A stretch of 64,000 nt of DNA from CTSOIL-112 sp964293815 (GCA_964293815.1 CAXYYC010000003.1:1-64000), one strand, 5' to 3'. Shown: positions 44,800 to 55,600, counted from the stretch's first letter. Numbers and translations are program-made. Notes: generated by a model from the letters alone, not told the origin.

Positions 44800-46755
44800 A
44801 TGGCTTTATACACAATAAATGATGCGCAGTTGGCCTATGGTCACGTTGCGCTTTTGGATCACACGGATTTCGCGTTGGAGGAGGGTGAGCGCGTCGGCTT
44901 GATCGGGCGCAACGGTACGGGCAAATCGTCTTTGCTGAAAATCATCGCGGGTTTGCAACACGCCGACGATGGCATCATTGCGCGTCAGCAGGGTTTGCGC
45001 TGTACCTATGTCGAGCAGGAGCCGATGTTTGAGCCGGAGCACACGGTGTTGCACGCAGTCGCCAGTGGCGCAGGCGATGCGGCAGAGTTGCTGGAGCAAT
45101 ACGATGCGCTGACCGAGCAGTTGGGTACAGCCGAGGATACCGACGCGGTTTTGGCCGAAATGGAGCGGGTGCAAACGGCGCTGGAGGCGTGCGACGGTTG
45201 GACGCTACACGCGCGCGTGCAAACTACCTTGACGCAATTGGGCTTGGATGCGCACGCGCTGTGCGGCGCGCTCTCGGGCGGGGTGCAAAAGCGCGTGGCA
45301 CTGGCGCGGGCTTTGGTGCAGAACCCTGATGTGTTGCTGTTGGACGAGCCGACCAATCATCTGGACATGAGTGCGATTGCGTGGTTGGAGGATTTACTGC
45401 GCAATTTCAAAGGCGCGGTGCTGTTTATCACGCATGATCGGGCGTTTTTGGACAATGTTGCCACGCGCATTGTCGAACTGGATCGCGGGATTTTGCGCTC
45501 GTATCCGGGCAATTTCACCGCCTATCAAACCACGAAAGCGCAACAGCTCGCCGATGAAGCGGTGGAGAATGCGAAGTTTGACAAACTACTCGCGCAGGAG
45601 GAAGTCTGGATACGCAAGGGCGTGGAGGCGCGCCGTACGCGCTCTGTCGCACGCATTGGGCGGCTCAAGGAAATGCGCGAGCAGCGCCTGAATCGCCGTG
45701 AGCAAACGGGTAATGTACGCATGGATGTGGCGCAGGCCGATCGCTCGGGTAAAGTCGTGGCCGAAATGGTCGATGTGTGCAAATCCTTTGGCGAGGGCGA
45801 TGCGAAACGTGTGATCGTTGAGCGCTTCACCGCAAATTTATTGCGCGGAGATAAAGTGGGTTTGCTTGCAGGCAACGGCATGGGCAAAACCACCTTGCTC
45901 AAATTGATTTTGGGCGAGCTTGAGCCGGACAGCGGTACGATCAAAAACGGTACAAATCTGCAAATTGCCTATTTTGACCAAATGCGCACGCAATTGGATT
46001 TGGAGAAATCCTTGGCTGACACCATCAGCCCAGGTTCCGACTGGGTCGAAATCAACGGCACGCGCAAGCATGTGATTGGCTATTTGGGTGACTTTTTGTT
46101 TGCGCCGCAACGCGCACATTCGCCCGTGAAGTCGCTTTCGGGCGGCGAGCGCAATCGTCTGCTGCTCGCGCGATTATTTGCTAAACCGGCCAATGTTTTG
46201 GTGTTGGACGAGCCGACCAATGACTTGGACATCGAGACGCTGGAATTGCTGGAGGAATTGCTTCAGGACTACACCGGTACGGTGTTTCTGGTCTCGCATG
46301 ACCGTCAATTTTTAGACAATGTGGTGACCAGCGTGATCGCCGCCGAACCGAAAGCGGGCTTGTGGCGCGAGTATGTCGGCGGTTTTTACGATTGGCAACG
46401 GCAAAGTGGTCAAAGCGTGCCGGTTGGGATTGAACAGATTGTGAACAACGCGTCTGCGCCCGCATCAGCCGAAGCGCCGATGCCAACTGCGCCAGAGCCA
46501 GCGAAAAAAACCGTGCCTGCGGCCAAAGTCAAACTCAGTTACAAAGAGCAACGCGAGTTGGAGGCTTTACCCGCTCAGATTGAGGCTTTGGAAACTGAAC
46601 AAAAAAATATCGAGTCACAACTGGCCGACGGCGTGATTTTTACTGAAAATCCTGAATTGGGCGTGACATTAACCACGCGCCTTAGCGAGATTGAAGAGGA
46701 ATTGCTCGTGGCATTGGAGCGCTGGGAGGCGTTGGACAGTCGCCAAACCTCATAA
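44800..46755 (+). CDS. uup: ABC-F family ATPase (Uup type)
   Basis: 651 residues, soluble, with two ABC domains. First Walker A GRNGTGKSSLLK at about 37, with signature LSGGVQKRVALARAL and LLLDEPTNHLDM. The interdomain linker runs about 240-310 (ARRTRSVARIGRLKEMREQR). Second Walker A GNGMGKTTLLK, with LSGGERNRLLLARLF and VLDEPTNDLDIETLE. The C-terminal coiled coil (KLSYKEQRELEALPAQIEAL) is the Uup mark. ABC-F proteins act on ribosomes; Uup also affects transposon excision. The short form of symbol is given by architecture, not proven function. Confidence 0.88.
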   Translation: MALYTINDAQLAYGHVALLDHTDFALEEGERVGLIGRNGTGKSSLLKIIAGLQHADDGIIARQQGLRCTYVEQEPMFEPEHTVLHAVASGAGDAAELLEQYDALTEQLGTAEDTDAVLAEMERVQTALEACDGWTLHARVQTTLTQLGLDAHALCGALSGGVQKRVALARALVQNPDVLLLDEPTNHLDMSAIAWLEDLLRNFKGAVLFITHDRAFLDNVATRIVELDRGILRSYPGNFTAYQTTKAQQLADEAVENAKFDKLLAQEEVWIRKGVEARRTRSVARIGRLKEMREQRLNRREQTGNVRMDVAQADRSGKVVAEMVDVCKSFGEGDAKRVIVERFTANLLRGDKVGLLAGNGMGKTTLLKLILGELEPDSGTIKNGTNLQIAYFDQMRTQLDLEKSLADTISPGSDWVEINGTRKHVIGYLGDFLFAPQRAHSPVKSLSGGERNRLLLARLFAKPANVLVLDEPTNDLDIETLELLEELLQDYTGTVFLVSHDRQFLDNVVTSVIAAEPKAGLWREYVGGFYDWQRQSGQSVPVGIEQIVNNASAPASAEAPMPTAPEPAKKTVPAAKVKLSYKEQRELEALPAQIEALETEQKNIESQLADGVIFTENPELGVTLTTRLSEIEEELLVALERWEALDSRQTS

Positions 46756-46924
46756 AATACCGCCTTTAGCGATATTTGCTGCGCCCATCGTATGGCGTAT
46801 TGGTGCTAAAAACGCTACAATACGACTCGTTTTGTATCCATCGCGCTTTGAATATTTTTCGATGTTCGCTGGGTATTCAGAAAAAATGCTTACGGGTTGG
46901 TCAAACCCAAAATCAGAGGTCAAT

Positions 46925-48025
46925 ATGGCAGGAAGTACGTTCGGACACATATTTTGCGTTACCAATTTTGGCGAGTCGCACGGTCCCGCGATTGGTTGCG
47001 TGATTGACGGCTGTCCGCCGGGTTTAGCGCTGTCGGTTGAGGACATTCAGCCTGATTTGGATCGCCGTCGTCCGGGTACGTCACGGCACGTCACCCAGCG
47101 ACAAGAGGCCGATCAGGTCGAGATTTTGTCCGGTGTGTTTGAGGGCAAAACCACGGGTACACCGATTGCGCTGTTGATTCGCAATCAAGATCAGCGCAGC
47201 TCCGATTATGGCAATATCGCCGTGCAGTTTCGCCCCGGACATGCGGATTACACCTATTGGCATAAATACGGTATTCGCGATTATCGTGGTGGCGGTCGCT
47301 CATCCGCGCGTTTGACCGCACCGATGGTCGCGGCGGGCGCTGTGGCGAAAAAATGGCTGCGTGAGCAGTTTGGTACACAGATTCGCGGCTGTATGACCGC
47401 TTTGGGCGAAATCAATATTCCAGTCAACGATTGGTCGGTAACGGGTGTTAATCCTTTCTATGCAGCCGATGATGAGATTGTGCCGGAGCTGGAAGCGTAT
47501 ATGGACAATTTGCGTCGCTCGGGCGACTCGGTGGGCGCAAAATTATTGGTGCAGGCGCATCATGTACCGGTGGGTTTGGGTGCGCCGCTGTTTGATAAAC
47601 TGGATGCGGATATTGCCTACGCCATGATGGGCGTGAACGCGGTCAAAGGCGTGGAAATTGGTGACGGATTCGCTGTCGTGGCGCAAAAAGGCTCATACCA
47701 CGGTGATGCAATGCCACCATCGGGCTTTCAGTCCAACCATGCAGGCGGGATTTTGGGCGGTATTTCGTCCGGCCAACCGATTGAAGTACATGTGGCGATC
47801 AAGCCGACTTCGAGTATCCGTTTGCCGCGTGAGTCTATGGATATCGACGGGCAGCCTGCGACGGTGGAGACCTTTGGTCGACATGACCCGTGCGTTGGGA
47901 TTCGCGCGACGCCAATTTTAGAAGCCATGCTGGCTTTGGTATTGATGGATCATGCGCTGCTGCACCGCGCACAAAATGCAGATGTATCTGTTTCAACCCC
48001 GAAATTAACCGTTTTAGGAGAATGA
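46925..48025 (+). CDS. aroC: Chorismate synthase
   Basis: 366 residues from ATG 46925; the open frame extends upstream into the ABC-F gene but the family begins at MAGSTFGHIF. Converts 5-enolpyruvylshikimate-3-phosphate to chorismate with reduced FMN. Signatures: FGESHGPAIGCVIDGCPPG, the GRSSAR motif in RGGGRSSARLTAPMVAAGAV, and RHDPCVGIRATPILEAM near the C-terminus. It feeds the tryptophan genes downstream. The M48 protease gene follows, with the aroC stop just before its start. Confidence 0.96.
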   Translation: MAGSTFGHIFCVTNFGESHGPAIGCVIDGCPPGLALSVEDIQPDLDRRRPGTSRHVTQRQEADQVEILSGVFEGKTTGTPIALLIRNQDQRSSDYGNIAVQFRPGHADYTYWHKYGIRDYRGGGRSSARLTAPMVAAGAVAKKWLREQFGTQIRGCMTALGEINIPVNDWSVTGVNPFYAADDEIVPELEAYMDNLRRSGDSVGAKLLVQAHHVPVGLGAPLFDKLDADIAYAMMGVNAVKGVEIGDGFAVVAQKGSYHGDAMPPSGFQSNHAGGILGGISSGQPIEVHVAIKPTSSIRLPRESMDIDGQPATVETFGRHDPCVGIRATPILEAMLALVLMDHALLHRAQNADVSVSTPKLTVLGE

Positions 48026-48027
48026 AT

Positions 48028-48855
48028 ATGCGTCATTGGAAAAAATCGTTATTGGCCTTGGCCGTTGCGGGCACTGCTTTGACTGGCTGTGGCACACCGC
48101 AAGAAACCACCAAAGACAACACCGTTGGTGTGAATCGTCAGCAAAAATTCTCCGTATCAAGCGAAGCGATCAATGCCGAAGCGCAAAAGGCATATTCGGA
48201 TGTTTTGGCCGAAGCACGCGCCAAAAAAGTGCTGGATACCAATCCGGCGATGGTCGCTCGCGTTAAACGCATCACCAATAATCTGATTGCGAAAACCCCA
48301 GCAATTCGCGCTGATGCGAAGACATGGCCGTGGGAAATTCACGTCATCACCTTGGATGAAATGAACGCATGGTGTATGCCACATGGTAAAATGGTGATCT
48401 ACAGCGGTTTGATTGACCAATTGAAACTGACGGATGCTGAAATCGCGCAGGTGATGGGGCACGAAATGGCGCACGCTTTGCGTGAACATTCACGCGAGCA
48501 GGTGTCACGTCAGCAAACCACAGGCATTATTGCGGGTGTATTGGGTGCGGTGGGTGAAGCCTACGGTATTTCCAATGCCAGCCAAATCACCGGTTTGACG
48601 GCGGATATTGGCTTTAATTTACCATTTAGCCGCACGCATGAAACCGAGGCGGATTTGCTCGGCATGGAATTGGCGGCGCGCGCGGGTTACAACCCTGATG
48701 CGGCGGTGACTTTGTGGAACAAAATGCAGGCGGCCAATACCGGCGGCACGATTGAATTCCTCAGCTCGCACCCTGATCCGGCCAACCGTCAAGCGATGCT
48801 CAGAGTGAACGCAGACAAAGTGCGCCCGCTCTACAACGCCGCAGTGAAGAAGTAA
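48028..48855 (+). CDS. M48 family lipoprotein metalloprotease
   Basis: 275 residues from ATG 48028, seven bases after AGGAG (ATG 48022 is too close). Lipobox ALTGC ends the signal peptide. The zinc motif HEMAH (HExxH) lies in VMGHEMAHALREHSREQ, with the third ligand Glu in TETEADLLGMELAARAGY. This is the periplasmic M48C type related to LoiP/YcaL, one of which acts on outer-membrane protein assembly. The C-terminal LSSHPDPANRQAML is typical. It is probably co-transcribed with aroC. Confidence 0.92.
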   Translation: MRHWKKSLLALAVAGTALTGCGTPQETTKDNTVGVNRQQKFSVSSEAINAEAQKAYSDVLAEARAKKVLDTNPAMVARVKRITNNLIAKTPAIRADAKTWPWEIHVITLDEMNAWCMPHGKMVIYSGLIDQLKLTDAEIAQVMGHEMAHALREHSREQVSRQQTTGIIAGVLGAVGEAYGISNASQITGLTADIGFNLPFSRTHETEADLLGMELAARAGYNPDAAVTLWNKMQAANTGGTIEFLSSHPDPANRQAMLRVNADKVRPLYNAAVKK

Positions 48856-48908
48856 GCTGATTTAACCCGCATTGATCGATTTTATTTTTGACAGCAGATA
48901 GATTGTTT

Positions 48909-50327
48909 ATGGCACAGACTTTATACGACAAACTTTGGGACATGCATGTGATTCGTCAGGAGCAGGACGGCATGGCGTTGATTTACATTGATCGCCAGCT
49001 CTTGCACGAGGTAACTAGCCCGCAGGCATTTGAAGGCTTGACGATTCACAATCGTCCCGTGTGGCGCATCAATGCGAATCTGGCGGTGTGCGACCACAAT
49101 GTGCCGACGACGGATCGCTCTCAAGGCAATGCGGGTATCACAGATCCTGTATCGCGCCTGCAAGTGGAAACTTTGGACAAAAACTGTGATGCGTTCGGCA
49201 TCACTGAGTTCAAAATTAATGACATTCGCCAAGGCATTGTGCACGTCATCGGTCCTGAGCAGGGCGCGACTTTGCCCGGTATGACCATCGTCTGCGGCGA
49301 TTCGCACACTTCGACACACGGTGCGATGGGCGCTTTGGCGTTTGGTATCGGTACGTCTGAGGTGGAGCACGTTTTGGCCACGCAATCGATGATGATGAAA
49401 AAGGCCAAAAATATGCTGGTGCAGGTCGATGGCGTTTTGCCGGCAGGTTGTACGGCGAAGGATATCGTTTTGGCGGTCATTGGCAAAATTGGCACGGCGG
49501 GCGGTACGGGCTATACCATTGAGTTTGCGGGTTCTGCCATTCGCGCGCTGTCTATGGAAGGTCGCATGACCATCTGTAATATGGCGATTGAAGCCGGCGC
49601 GCGCGCGGGGTTGGTCGCAGTGGATGATGTGACCATCAATTATATGAAAGGGCGCACTTACGCGCCGCAAGGTGCAGAATTTGAAGTTGCAGAAAAATTC
49701 TGGCGTACCTTGGTGTCAGATTCGGGTGCGCAGTTCGATCAGGTAGTCAAATTGCAAGCTGAACAAATCAAACCGCAAGTCACTTGGGGCACTTCGCCTG
49801 AGATGGTGGTGGCGATTGACGAATCGATTCCCGATCCTGAATTGGAAAAAGATGCGGTCAAGCGTGATGCGATGGAGTGTGCTTTGCAGTACATGGCATT
49901 GGATCCGCGCACGCCGATCAACTCAATCAACGTGGATAAAGTATTCATTGGTTCGTGTACCAACAGCCGGATTGAAGACATGCGTTCTGCTGCATGGGTC
50001 GTGAAACGTCTGGGTAAAAAAGTAGCGGGCAATGTGAAGTTGGCGCTGGTAGTTCCGGGTTCTGGGCTGGTTAAGCAACAAGCCGAAGCCGAAGGACTGG
50101 ATGTCATTTTCAAAAATGCAGGCTTTGAATGGCGCGAACCGGGCTGCTCGATGTGCTTGGCGATGAATGCGGATCGTTTGGATGCAGGTGAGCGTTGTGC
50201 GTCAACTTCCAATCGTAATTTCGAAGGGCGGCAAGGCGCGGGCGGACGCACGCATCTGGTCAGTCCAGCGATGGCGGCTGCGGCCGCAATTGAAGGGCAT
50301 TTTGTTGATGTTCGCGCGTTAGCGTGA
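48909..50327 (+). CDS. leuC: 3-isopropylmalate dehydratase large subunit
   Basis: 472 residues from ATG 48909. With LeuD it isomerises 2- to 3-isopropylmalate using a 4Fe-4S cluster. Cluster cysteines are visible in FIGSCTNSRIEDMR and in EPGCSMCLAMNADRL. Substrate segments CDHNVPTTDRSQGN and GDSHTSTHGAMGALAFGIGT are as in the family. It opens the leucine block and is followed by two small entericidins before leuD. Confidence 0.97.
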   Translation: MAQTLYDKLWDMHVIRQEQDGMALIYIDRQLLHEVTSPQAFEGLTIHNRPVWRINANLAVCDHNVPTTDRSQGNAGITDPVSRLQVETLDKNCDAFGITEFKINDIRQGIVHVIGPEQGATLPGMTIVCGDSHTSTHGAMGALAFGIGTSEVEHVLATQSMMMKKAKNMLVQVDGVLPAGCTAKDIVLAVIGKIGTAGGTGYTIEFAGSAIRALSMEGRMTICNMAIEAGARAGLVAVDDVTINYMKGRTYAPQGAEFEVAEKFWRTLVSDSGAQFDQVVKLQAEQIKPQVTWGTSPEMVVAIDESIPDPELEKDAVKRDAMECALQYMALDPRTPINSINVDKVFIGSCTNSRIEDMRSAAWVVKRLGKKVAGNVKLALVVPGSGLVKQQAEAEGLDVIFKNAGFEWREPGCSMCLAMNADRLDAGERCASTSNRNFEGRQGAGGRTHLVSPAMAAAAAIEGHFVDVRALA

Positions 50328-50369
50328 TAAGTTTGTATTTGTTTTTATAAAAACCCACTGGAGGTAAAT

Positions 50370-50513
50370 ATGCGTAAATTATTGGCTTTGTTGGCAATGA
50401 GTTTGGTGGTTTTGACCGCTTGTAATACGGTTCGTGGTACAGTGAATGGCGTGGGTAAAGATACCGCCGCCGCAGGTGTGTGGATTCAAGAGAAAGTGCC
50501 TGCGAATCAATAA
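50370..50513 (+). CDS. Entericidin A/B family lipoprotein, first copy
   Basis: 47 residues (too short for many gene finders), start ATG 50370 behind GGAGG. Signal and lipobox: LALLAMSLVVLTAC, with the cysteine at about residue 18. The mature part, CNTVRGTVNGVGKDTAAAG and then WIQEKVPANQ, matches the NTVRGxGxD core of entericidins. In E. coli EcnA and EcnB form an antidote/toxin pair linked to stationary phase, but these copies are near duplicates, so an antidote/toxin split is not evident. They sit within the leuC-leuD interval, as in many Burkholderiales. Confidence 0.88.
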   Translation: MRKLLALLAMSLVVLTACNTVRGTVNGVGKDTAAAGVWIQEKVPANQ

Positions 50514-50561
50514 TATTTCATTATTGTTTGTAACGTGTTTTTTAACCAAAGGGAGTGCATC

Positions 50562-50705
50562 ATGCGTAAATTATTCGCTTTAGTGGCAATGAGCTTGATC
50601 GTTTTAACGGGGTGCAATACTGTCCGTGGCACAGTTCATGGCGTTGGTCAAGACGCATCGCAAGCAGGTACTTGGATTCAAGAGAAAGTACCAGCCAACC
50701 AATAA
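50562..50705 (+). CDS. Entericidin A/B family lipoprotein, second copy
   Basis: 47 residues, start ATG 50562 behind GGGAG, 192 bases after the first copy's start. Lipobox IVLTGC. The mature part CNTVRGTVHGVGQDASQAG and then WIQEKVPANQ differs from copy one at only a handful of positions, and the last ten residues are identical. A tandem duplication is clear. Which copy is expressed, and whether either is toxic, cannot be told. Confidence 0.88.
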   Translation: MRKLFALVAMSLIVLTGCNTVRGTVHGVGQDASQAGTWIQEKVPANQ

Positions 50706-50815
50706 AAAGTTTTTGATTGAATGTGTATCAACTTGGCTATGGCCAGTAATCTGAGCCGTAGCATTTGTATTACCCAAGTAATATCAGTATTTCACCTCCG
50801 TTTTTTGGAAAACCT

Positions 50816-51481
50816 ATGGATCAATTTACCCTACATACCGGCTTGGTCGCGCCGCTGGATCGAGAAAACGTCGATACCGATGCGATTATCCCCAAACAGT
50901 TTTTAAAATCAATTGCGCGTACCGGTTTTGGTGAAAACCTATTTGATGAGTGGCGCTACAAGGATGTTGGCCAACCGGGTCAGGATAATTCCAAACGCCC
51001 GCTCAATCCCGATTTTGTTTTGAACCAAGCCCGTTATCAAGGCGCCAGCGTATTGCTCGCGCGTGATAATTTTGGCTGTGGTTCGTCGCGTGAACACGCG
51101 CCGTGGGCACTGCAACAATACGGTTTTCGTGCGGTGATTGCGCCATCATTTGCTGATATTTTCTTCAACAATTGCTATAAAAATGGCTTGTTACCCATTG
51201 TTTTAAAAGAAAAAGAAGTCGATCAATTGTTTGATATGACCAAAGCTCATGTGGGCTTTGAAGTCACGATTGATTTACCTGAGCAAACGGTACGCGCGGG
51301 CGACGCGGTGTTTAAATTTGACATCAGCGAGTTTCGCAAATACTGCTTGGTTAATGGCTTTGACGACATCGGTTTGACCCTGCGCAACGCCGATGAGATT
51401 CGTGCGTTTGAAAATCAGCACTTGACCAAGTATCCGTGGTTGGCCAATGCGCGTTTAAACTCAAACAAACTGGTGCCGTAA
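50816..51481 (+). CDS. leuD: 3-isopropylmalate dehydratase small subunit
   Basis: 221 residues from ATG 50816. Carries the swivelling domain with LDRENVDTDAIIPKQFLKS and the serine/arginine substrate loop LARDNFGCGSSREHAPWAL, both hallmark LeuD segments. It pairs with LeuC. Only a weak GGA ribosome element is visible. The next gene is leuB, 80 bases on. Confidence 0.96.
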   Translation: MDQFTLHTGLVAPLDRENVDTDAIIPKQFLKSIARTGFGENLFDEWRYKDVGQPGQDNSKRPLNPDFVLNQARYQGASVLLARDNFGCGSSREHAPWALQQYGFRAVIAPSFADIFFNNCYKNGLLPIVLKEKEVDQLFDMTKAHVGFEVTIDLPEQTVRAGDAVFKFDISEFRKYCLVNGFDDIGLTLRNADEIRAFENQHLTKYPWLANARLNSNKLVP

Positions 51482-51561
51482 TAGGGCGTTGGCCGTATTA
51501 GATGATTCAAATTAAATGATTTAATTCAATAGTAGATAGTAGATTAAAGGTTCAGTTCAAA

Positions 51562-52641
51562 ATGACTCAGCAGATTTTATTACTCCCCGGTGACGGTATC
51601 GGTCCAGAAATCATGGCGCAAGGTGTGCGTGTACTCGAAAAGCTCAAAGCCGATGGCTTGGACATCACTTGGGACAGCGCGCTAATTGGTGGTTGTGCGG
51701 TGGATGCGACGGGCGTACCGTTGCCGCAAGAAACTTTGGATAAAGCCTTGGCGGCGGATGCGGTATTACTCGCTGCTGTCGGCGGCCCGCAATACGACGT
51801 GTTGCCACGCGAACAACGCCCTGAGCGCGGCTTGCTGGCAATTCGCAAAGAAATGAATGTATTCTCCAACCTGCGCCCGGCGCTGGTTTACCCTGAGCTG
51901 GTCGCGGCTTCCACACTGAAACCTGAAGTGGTATCGGGCTTGGACATCATCATCGTGCGTGAATTGGTTGGCGATATTTATTTTGGTGAGCCGCGTGGTA
52001 TCGAGGTGCGCAATGGCGAAAGAGTTGGTTTCAACACCATGATTTACAGCGAATCCGAAATTCGTCGTATCGCCCACAGTGCATTCAAAACCGCGCAAAA
52101 GCGCAGTAAAAAACTGTGCTCGGTGGACAAAATGAACGTGTTGGAAAGCACCCAATTGTGGCGTGACGTGGTGATTGAAGTGTCGGCGGAGTATCCGGAC
52201 GTTGAACTGAGCCATATGCTGGTGGATAACGCCGCCATGCAGTTGATCCGCAATCCGAAGCAGTTTGACGTGATGGTCACGGGTAATATTTTCGGTGACA
52301 TTCTGTCTGATGCCGCGTCTATGTTGACCGGTTCGATTGGAATGCTGCCATCTGCGTCATTGGATGCGAACGGCAAAGGCCTGTACGAGCCGATTCATGG
52401 TTCTGCACCGGATATCGCCGGTAAAAATTTGGCCAACCCATTGGCGATGATTTTGTCGATTGCCATGATGTTGCGCCATAGTCTGGGTGCAACGGAAGCT
52501 GCGGATCGCGTTGACAACGCCGTTAAATCGGTGTTGGCACAGGGCTATCGCACCGGCGACATCATGACCGAAGGCGGTCGTAAAGTCGGTACGGTCGAAA
52601 TGGGTGATGCGGTTTTGGCGGCATTGTCACTTAATCAATGA
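51562..52641 (+). CDS. leuB: 3-isopropylmalate dehydrogenase
   Basis: 359 residues. NAD-dependent oxidative decarboxylation of 3-isopropylmalate in leucine synthesis. Signatures: LLPGDGIGPEIMAQGVRVL, RPALVYPELVAAS, the DNAAMQLIRNPKQFDVMVTG magnesium/substrate region and GSAPDIAGKNLANPLAMILS. The stop codon overlaps the start of the coiled-coil lipoprotein gene (ATGA), an unusual coupling that is not part of the standard leu operon. Confidence 0.97.
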   Translation: MTQQILLLPGDGIGPEIMAQGVRVLEKLKADGLDITWDSALIGGCAVDATGVPLPQETLDKALAADAVLLAAVGGPQYDVLPREQRPERGLLAIRKEMNVFSNLRPALVYPELVAASTLKPEVVSGLDIIIVRELVGDIYFGEPRGIEVRNGERVGFNTMIYSESEIRRIAHSAFKTAQKRSKKLCSVDKMNVLESTQLWRDVVIEVSAEYPDVELSHMLVDNAAMQLIRNPKQFDVMVTGNIFGDILSDAASMLTGSIGMLPSASLDANGKGLYEPIHGSAPDIAGKNLANPLAMILSIAMMLRHSLGATEAADRVDNAVKSVLAQGYRTGDIMTEGGRKVGTVEMGDAVLAALSLNQ

Positions 52642-55600
52642 AACAATCAAATGGTGGAGCAAAACAGATCGTGCGATTGAAGCAATATTTAGCATTATTA
52701 GGGGTTCTACCATTGGCATTGGGGACAACGGGATGTATGATTCCCGTTCCCATCCCATCGTCCATCAAAGTCCCCGAATTTTCCCTTAGCTCAGGTTCAG
52801 GGCCGAGCGGAATTAGCTCAGTCGCAGACCAAGAACGCGCGCGCAATGCTCGACTGTTATTAGAAGAAGATGAAAAACTGCAAGCGCAACGTTTAGAAGC
52901 GCAGCGTTTAGAGGAGCAACTTCAAGCTCGTCGATTGGAAATGCAGCAGTTGGAAGATCAGCTACAAGAACAAAAACAACAAGCCTTGCGCAATCCCAAA
53001 GCATCAGGCACATCGACCACCTCAACTGCGGATGCTCGACGCATCGAGCAACAAAACGCAGAGACAGCCCGCCTGAGTGCACAGCTATCCGAAGCGCAGA
53101 AAAAACTCGAAGAGCAACGTATTGCGATGCAAAAACTCGAATCCGAACGCTTCGAGCTACAAAAGCGCGCGAGCGAAACGCCTGACCCACAACGTCAAGA
53201 GACCCAAGCGCAAGAAAATCAACGTTTAGAAAGCCAGCAACAGGCTGTGGCGCAGTTAGAAAAACAACTGCAGGAAGCGCAGCAAAAACTGGAAGCCCAA
53301 CATTTAGAGGCACAAAGAACCGAATCTGAGCGTTTACAAGCGCAAAAGCAAGAGACAGAACAACTCAATGCTCAACTACAAGCGGCACAGAGAAAACTGG
53401 AAGAGCAGCGCTTGGCAATGCAAAAATTAGAAAGCGAGCGATTGACTGCGCGTGAGAAAGACACCGAAACGCAAGCACAAGCACAAATGCTCGAAACCCA
53501 ACGCTTAGAAGGCCAACAACAAGCGGTAGAACAGCTGACTGCGCAGTTACAGGAAGCGCAACGCAGGCTACAAGGGCAGCAAGTGGATGCACAATCACTT
53601 GAAGCACAAAAACGCGAAACCGATCAGCTCAATGCACAGTTGGCGCAAGCCCAGAAAAAACTGGAAGAACAGCGTGTGGAAGCGGAACGTCTGAAAGCCG
53701 AACGTTTGGCAGCGCAACAGCGCGAAGCCGAGGTTCAAAATCAGCGTTTGACCGCACAGCAACAAGAAGCGCAGCGTTTAGAGGCACAAAGTCAAGCGGT
53801 TGCTCAACTGGAGCAACAGCTCAAAGACACACAGCACAAGCTGCAAGCACAGCAAGTGGATGCACAAACGCTTGAAGCACAAAAACGCGAAACCGATCAG
53901 TTGAACGCACAGTTGGCGCAAGCCCAGAAAAAACTGGAAGAGCAACGTATTGAGGCAGAGCGCTTGAAAGCCGAGCGCTTGGCGGTGCAACAGCGTGAAG
54001 CCGAGGTTCAAAATCAACGTTTGACCGCACAACAGCAAGAAGCCCAGCGTCTGGAAGCGCAAAGTCAAGCAGTTGCCCAACTGGAGCAACAGCTCAAAGA
54101 TACACAGCACAAGCTGCAAGCACAGCAAGTGGATGCGCAAACGCTTGAAGCACAAAAACGCGAAACCGAGCAGTTGAACGCGCGCTTGGCTGACGCACAG
54201 AAAAAACTGGAAGAGCAGCGAGTGGAAGCGGAGCGCTTGAAAGCCGAACGTTTGGCGGTGCAGCAACGTGAAACCGAGGTACAAAATCAGCGTTTGATTG
54301 CGCAGCAACAAGAGGCACAGCGTCTAGAAGCGCAAAGTCAGGCGGTTGCCCAACTGGAGCAACAGCTCAAAGATACACAGCACAAGCTGCAAGCACAGCA
54401 AGTAGATACGCAAACGCTTGAAGCACAAAAACGCGAAACTGAGCAACTCAATGCGCAGTTGGCCGAGGCGCAAAAGAAATTGGAAGAGCAGCGTTCGGAA
54501 GCGGAGCGCTTGAAAGCCGAACGCTTGGCGGTTCAACAGCGCGAGGCCGAGATTCAAAATCAACGATTGGCTGCACAGCAGCAGGAGGCGCAGCGTTTAG
54601 AAGCACAGCGCCAATCCGTGGCCAATTTGGAGCAACAGTTGCAAGAGACGCAACGTAAATTGCAGGCTCAGCAAGTGGATGCACAATCGCTGGAAGTGCA
54701 AAAGCGCGAAACCGACCAGTTGAACGCGCGTTTGGCCGAAGCGCAGAAAAAATTGGAAGAACAACGGGCTGAAGCCGAGCGCCTAAAAGCCGAGCAGCAA
54801 GCGACGCGCCAAACAGAGACTCAGCGTTTGGAAGCCCAGAGACAGGAACTCTTGCGTCAAGAGGCGCAACGTTTAGAAACACAGCGACAAGAAGTGGCCA
54901 AATTGGAGCAACAGCTTCAGGATACGCAACACAAACTGCAAGCTCAGCAGGTTGATACCCAATCGCTGGAGGCACAAAAACGCGAGACGGATCAACTGAA
55001 TGCACAGCTACAGGATGCGCAGAAAAAATTGCAAGAGCAACGAGCTGAAGCAGAGCGTCTGAAAGCCGAGCAACAAGCGGCTCAGCAAAGAGAAGCGGAA
55101 CGCTTGGAAGCGCAACGACAAGAGCTTTTGCGACAAGAAGCGCGACGGTTAGAGGCACAAAAGGCTGAAACGGCTCAGTTAGAAGCGCAATTATTAGAAG
55201 CGCAGAAAAAATTAGAAGCACAACGCCTTGAGTCGGAACGTCTTGCTCAGGCTCGTGACAGCGAAACAACCAGAGAGCCAATGGCACAAACGCCACAACT
55301 GGCGGTACAGACGCCGGATGTTCAGCAGTTAGAGGCGCGTTTGGCCGCGCAACGGGCAGAGTCTCAAGCATTGCAAGCGAAGTTAGATACTCAGCGGGTA
55401 GAAATTCAACGGATGGAAGAGCGTCGATTAGCAGTTCAGAGCATTAAGATTGGCGAAAATGTTGCCGGTGGTGAGAAATTTGCGGAACAGCGACGCAGAG
55501 CTGAAGCACAAATCATGCAGATTGAGGATCAGAAGCGTAGAGAAGTGCAGCAGCAGTTGGAAATCCAACGTATGGAAGAGCGCGTTAAACAGTTGGAAAT

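Noticed and set aside
46691..46924. An N-terminal extension of chorismate synthase reading back into the ABC-F gene.
   Set aside because: The family begins at MAGSTFGHIF (46925); the extension overlaps the real end of the ABC-F gene.
53268..55190. Regularly spaced repeats that might suggest a CRISPR array or a tandem satellite.
   Set aside because: The period is 273 bases, frame-preserving, and encodes a continuous coiled coil; there are no short repeats with unique spacers.
54448..55371. A 307-codon open frame on the minus strand inside the coiled-coil gene, plus several shorter ones there.
   Set aside because: They arise because the Gln/Glu/Ala-rich repetitive codons lack stops on the opposite strand; they have no ribosome sites and only low-complexity products.
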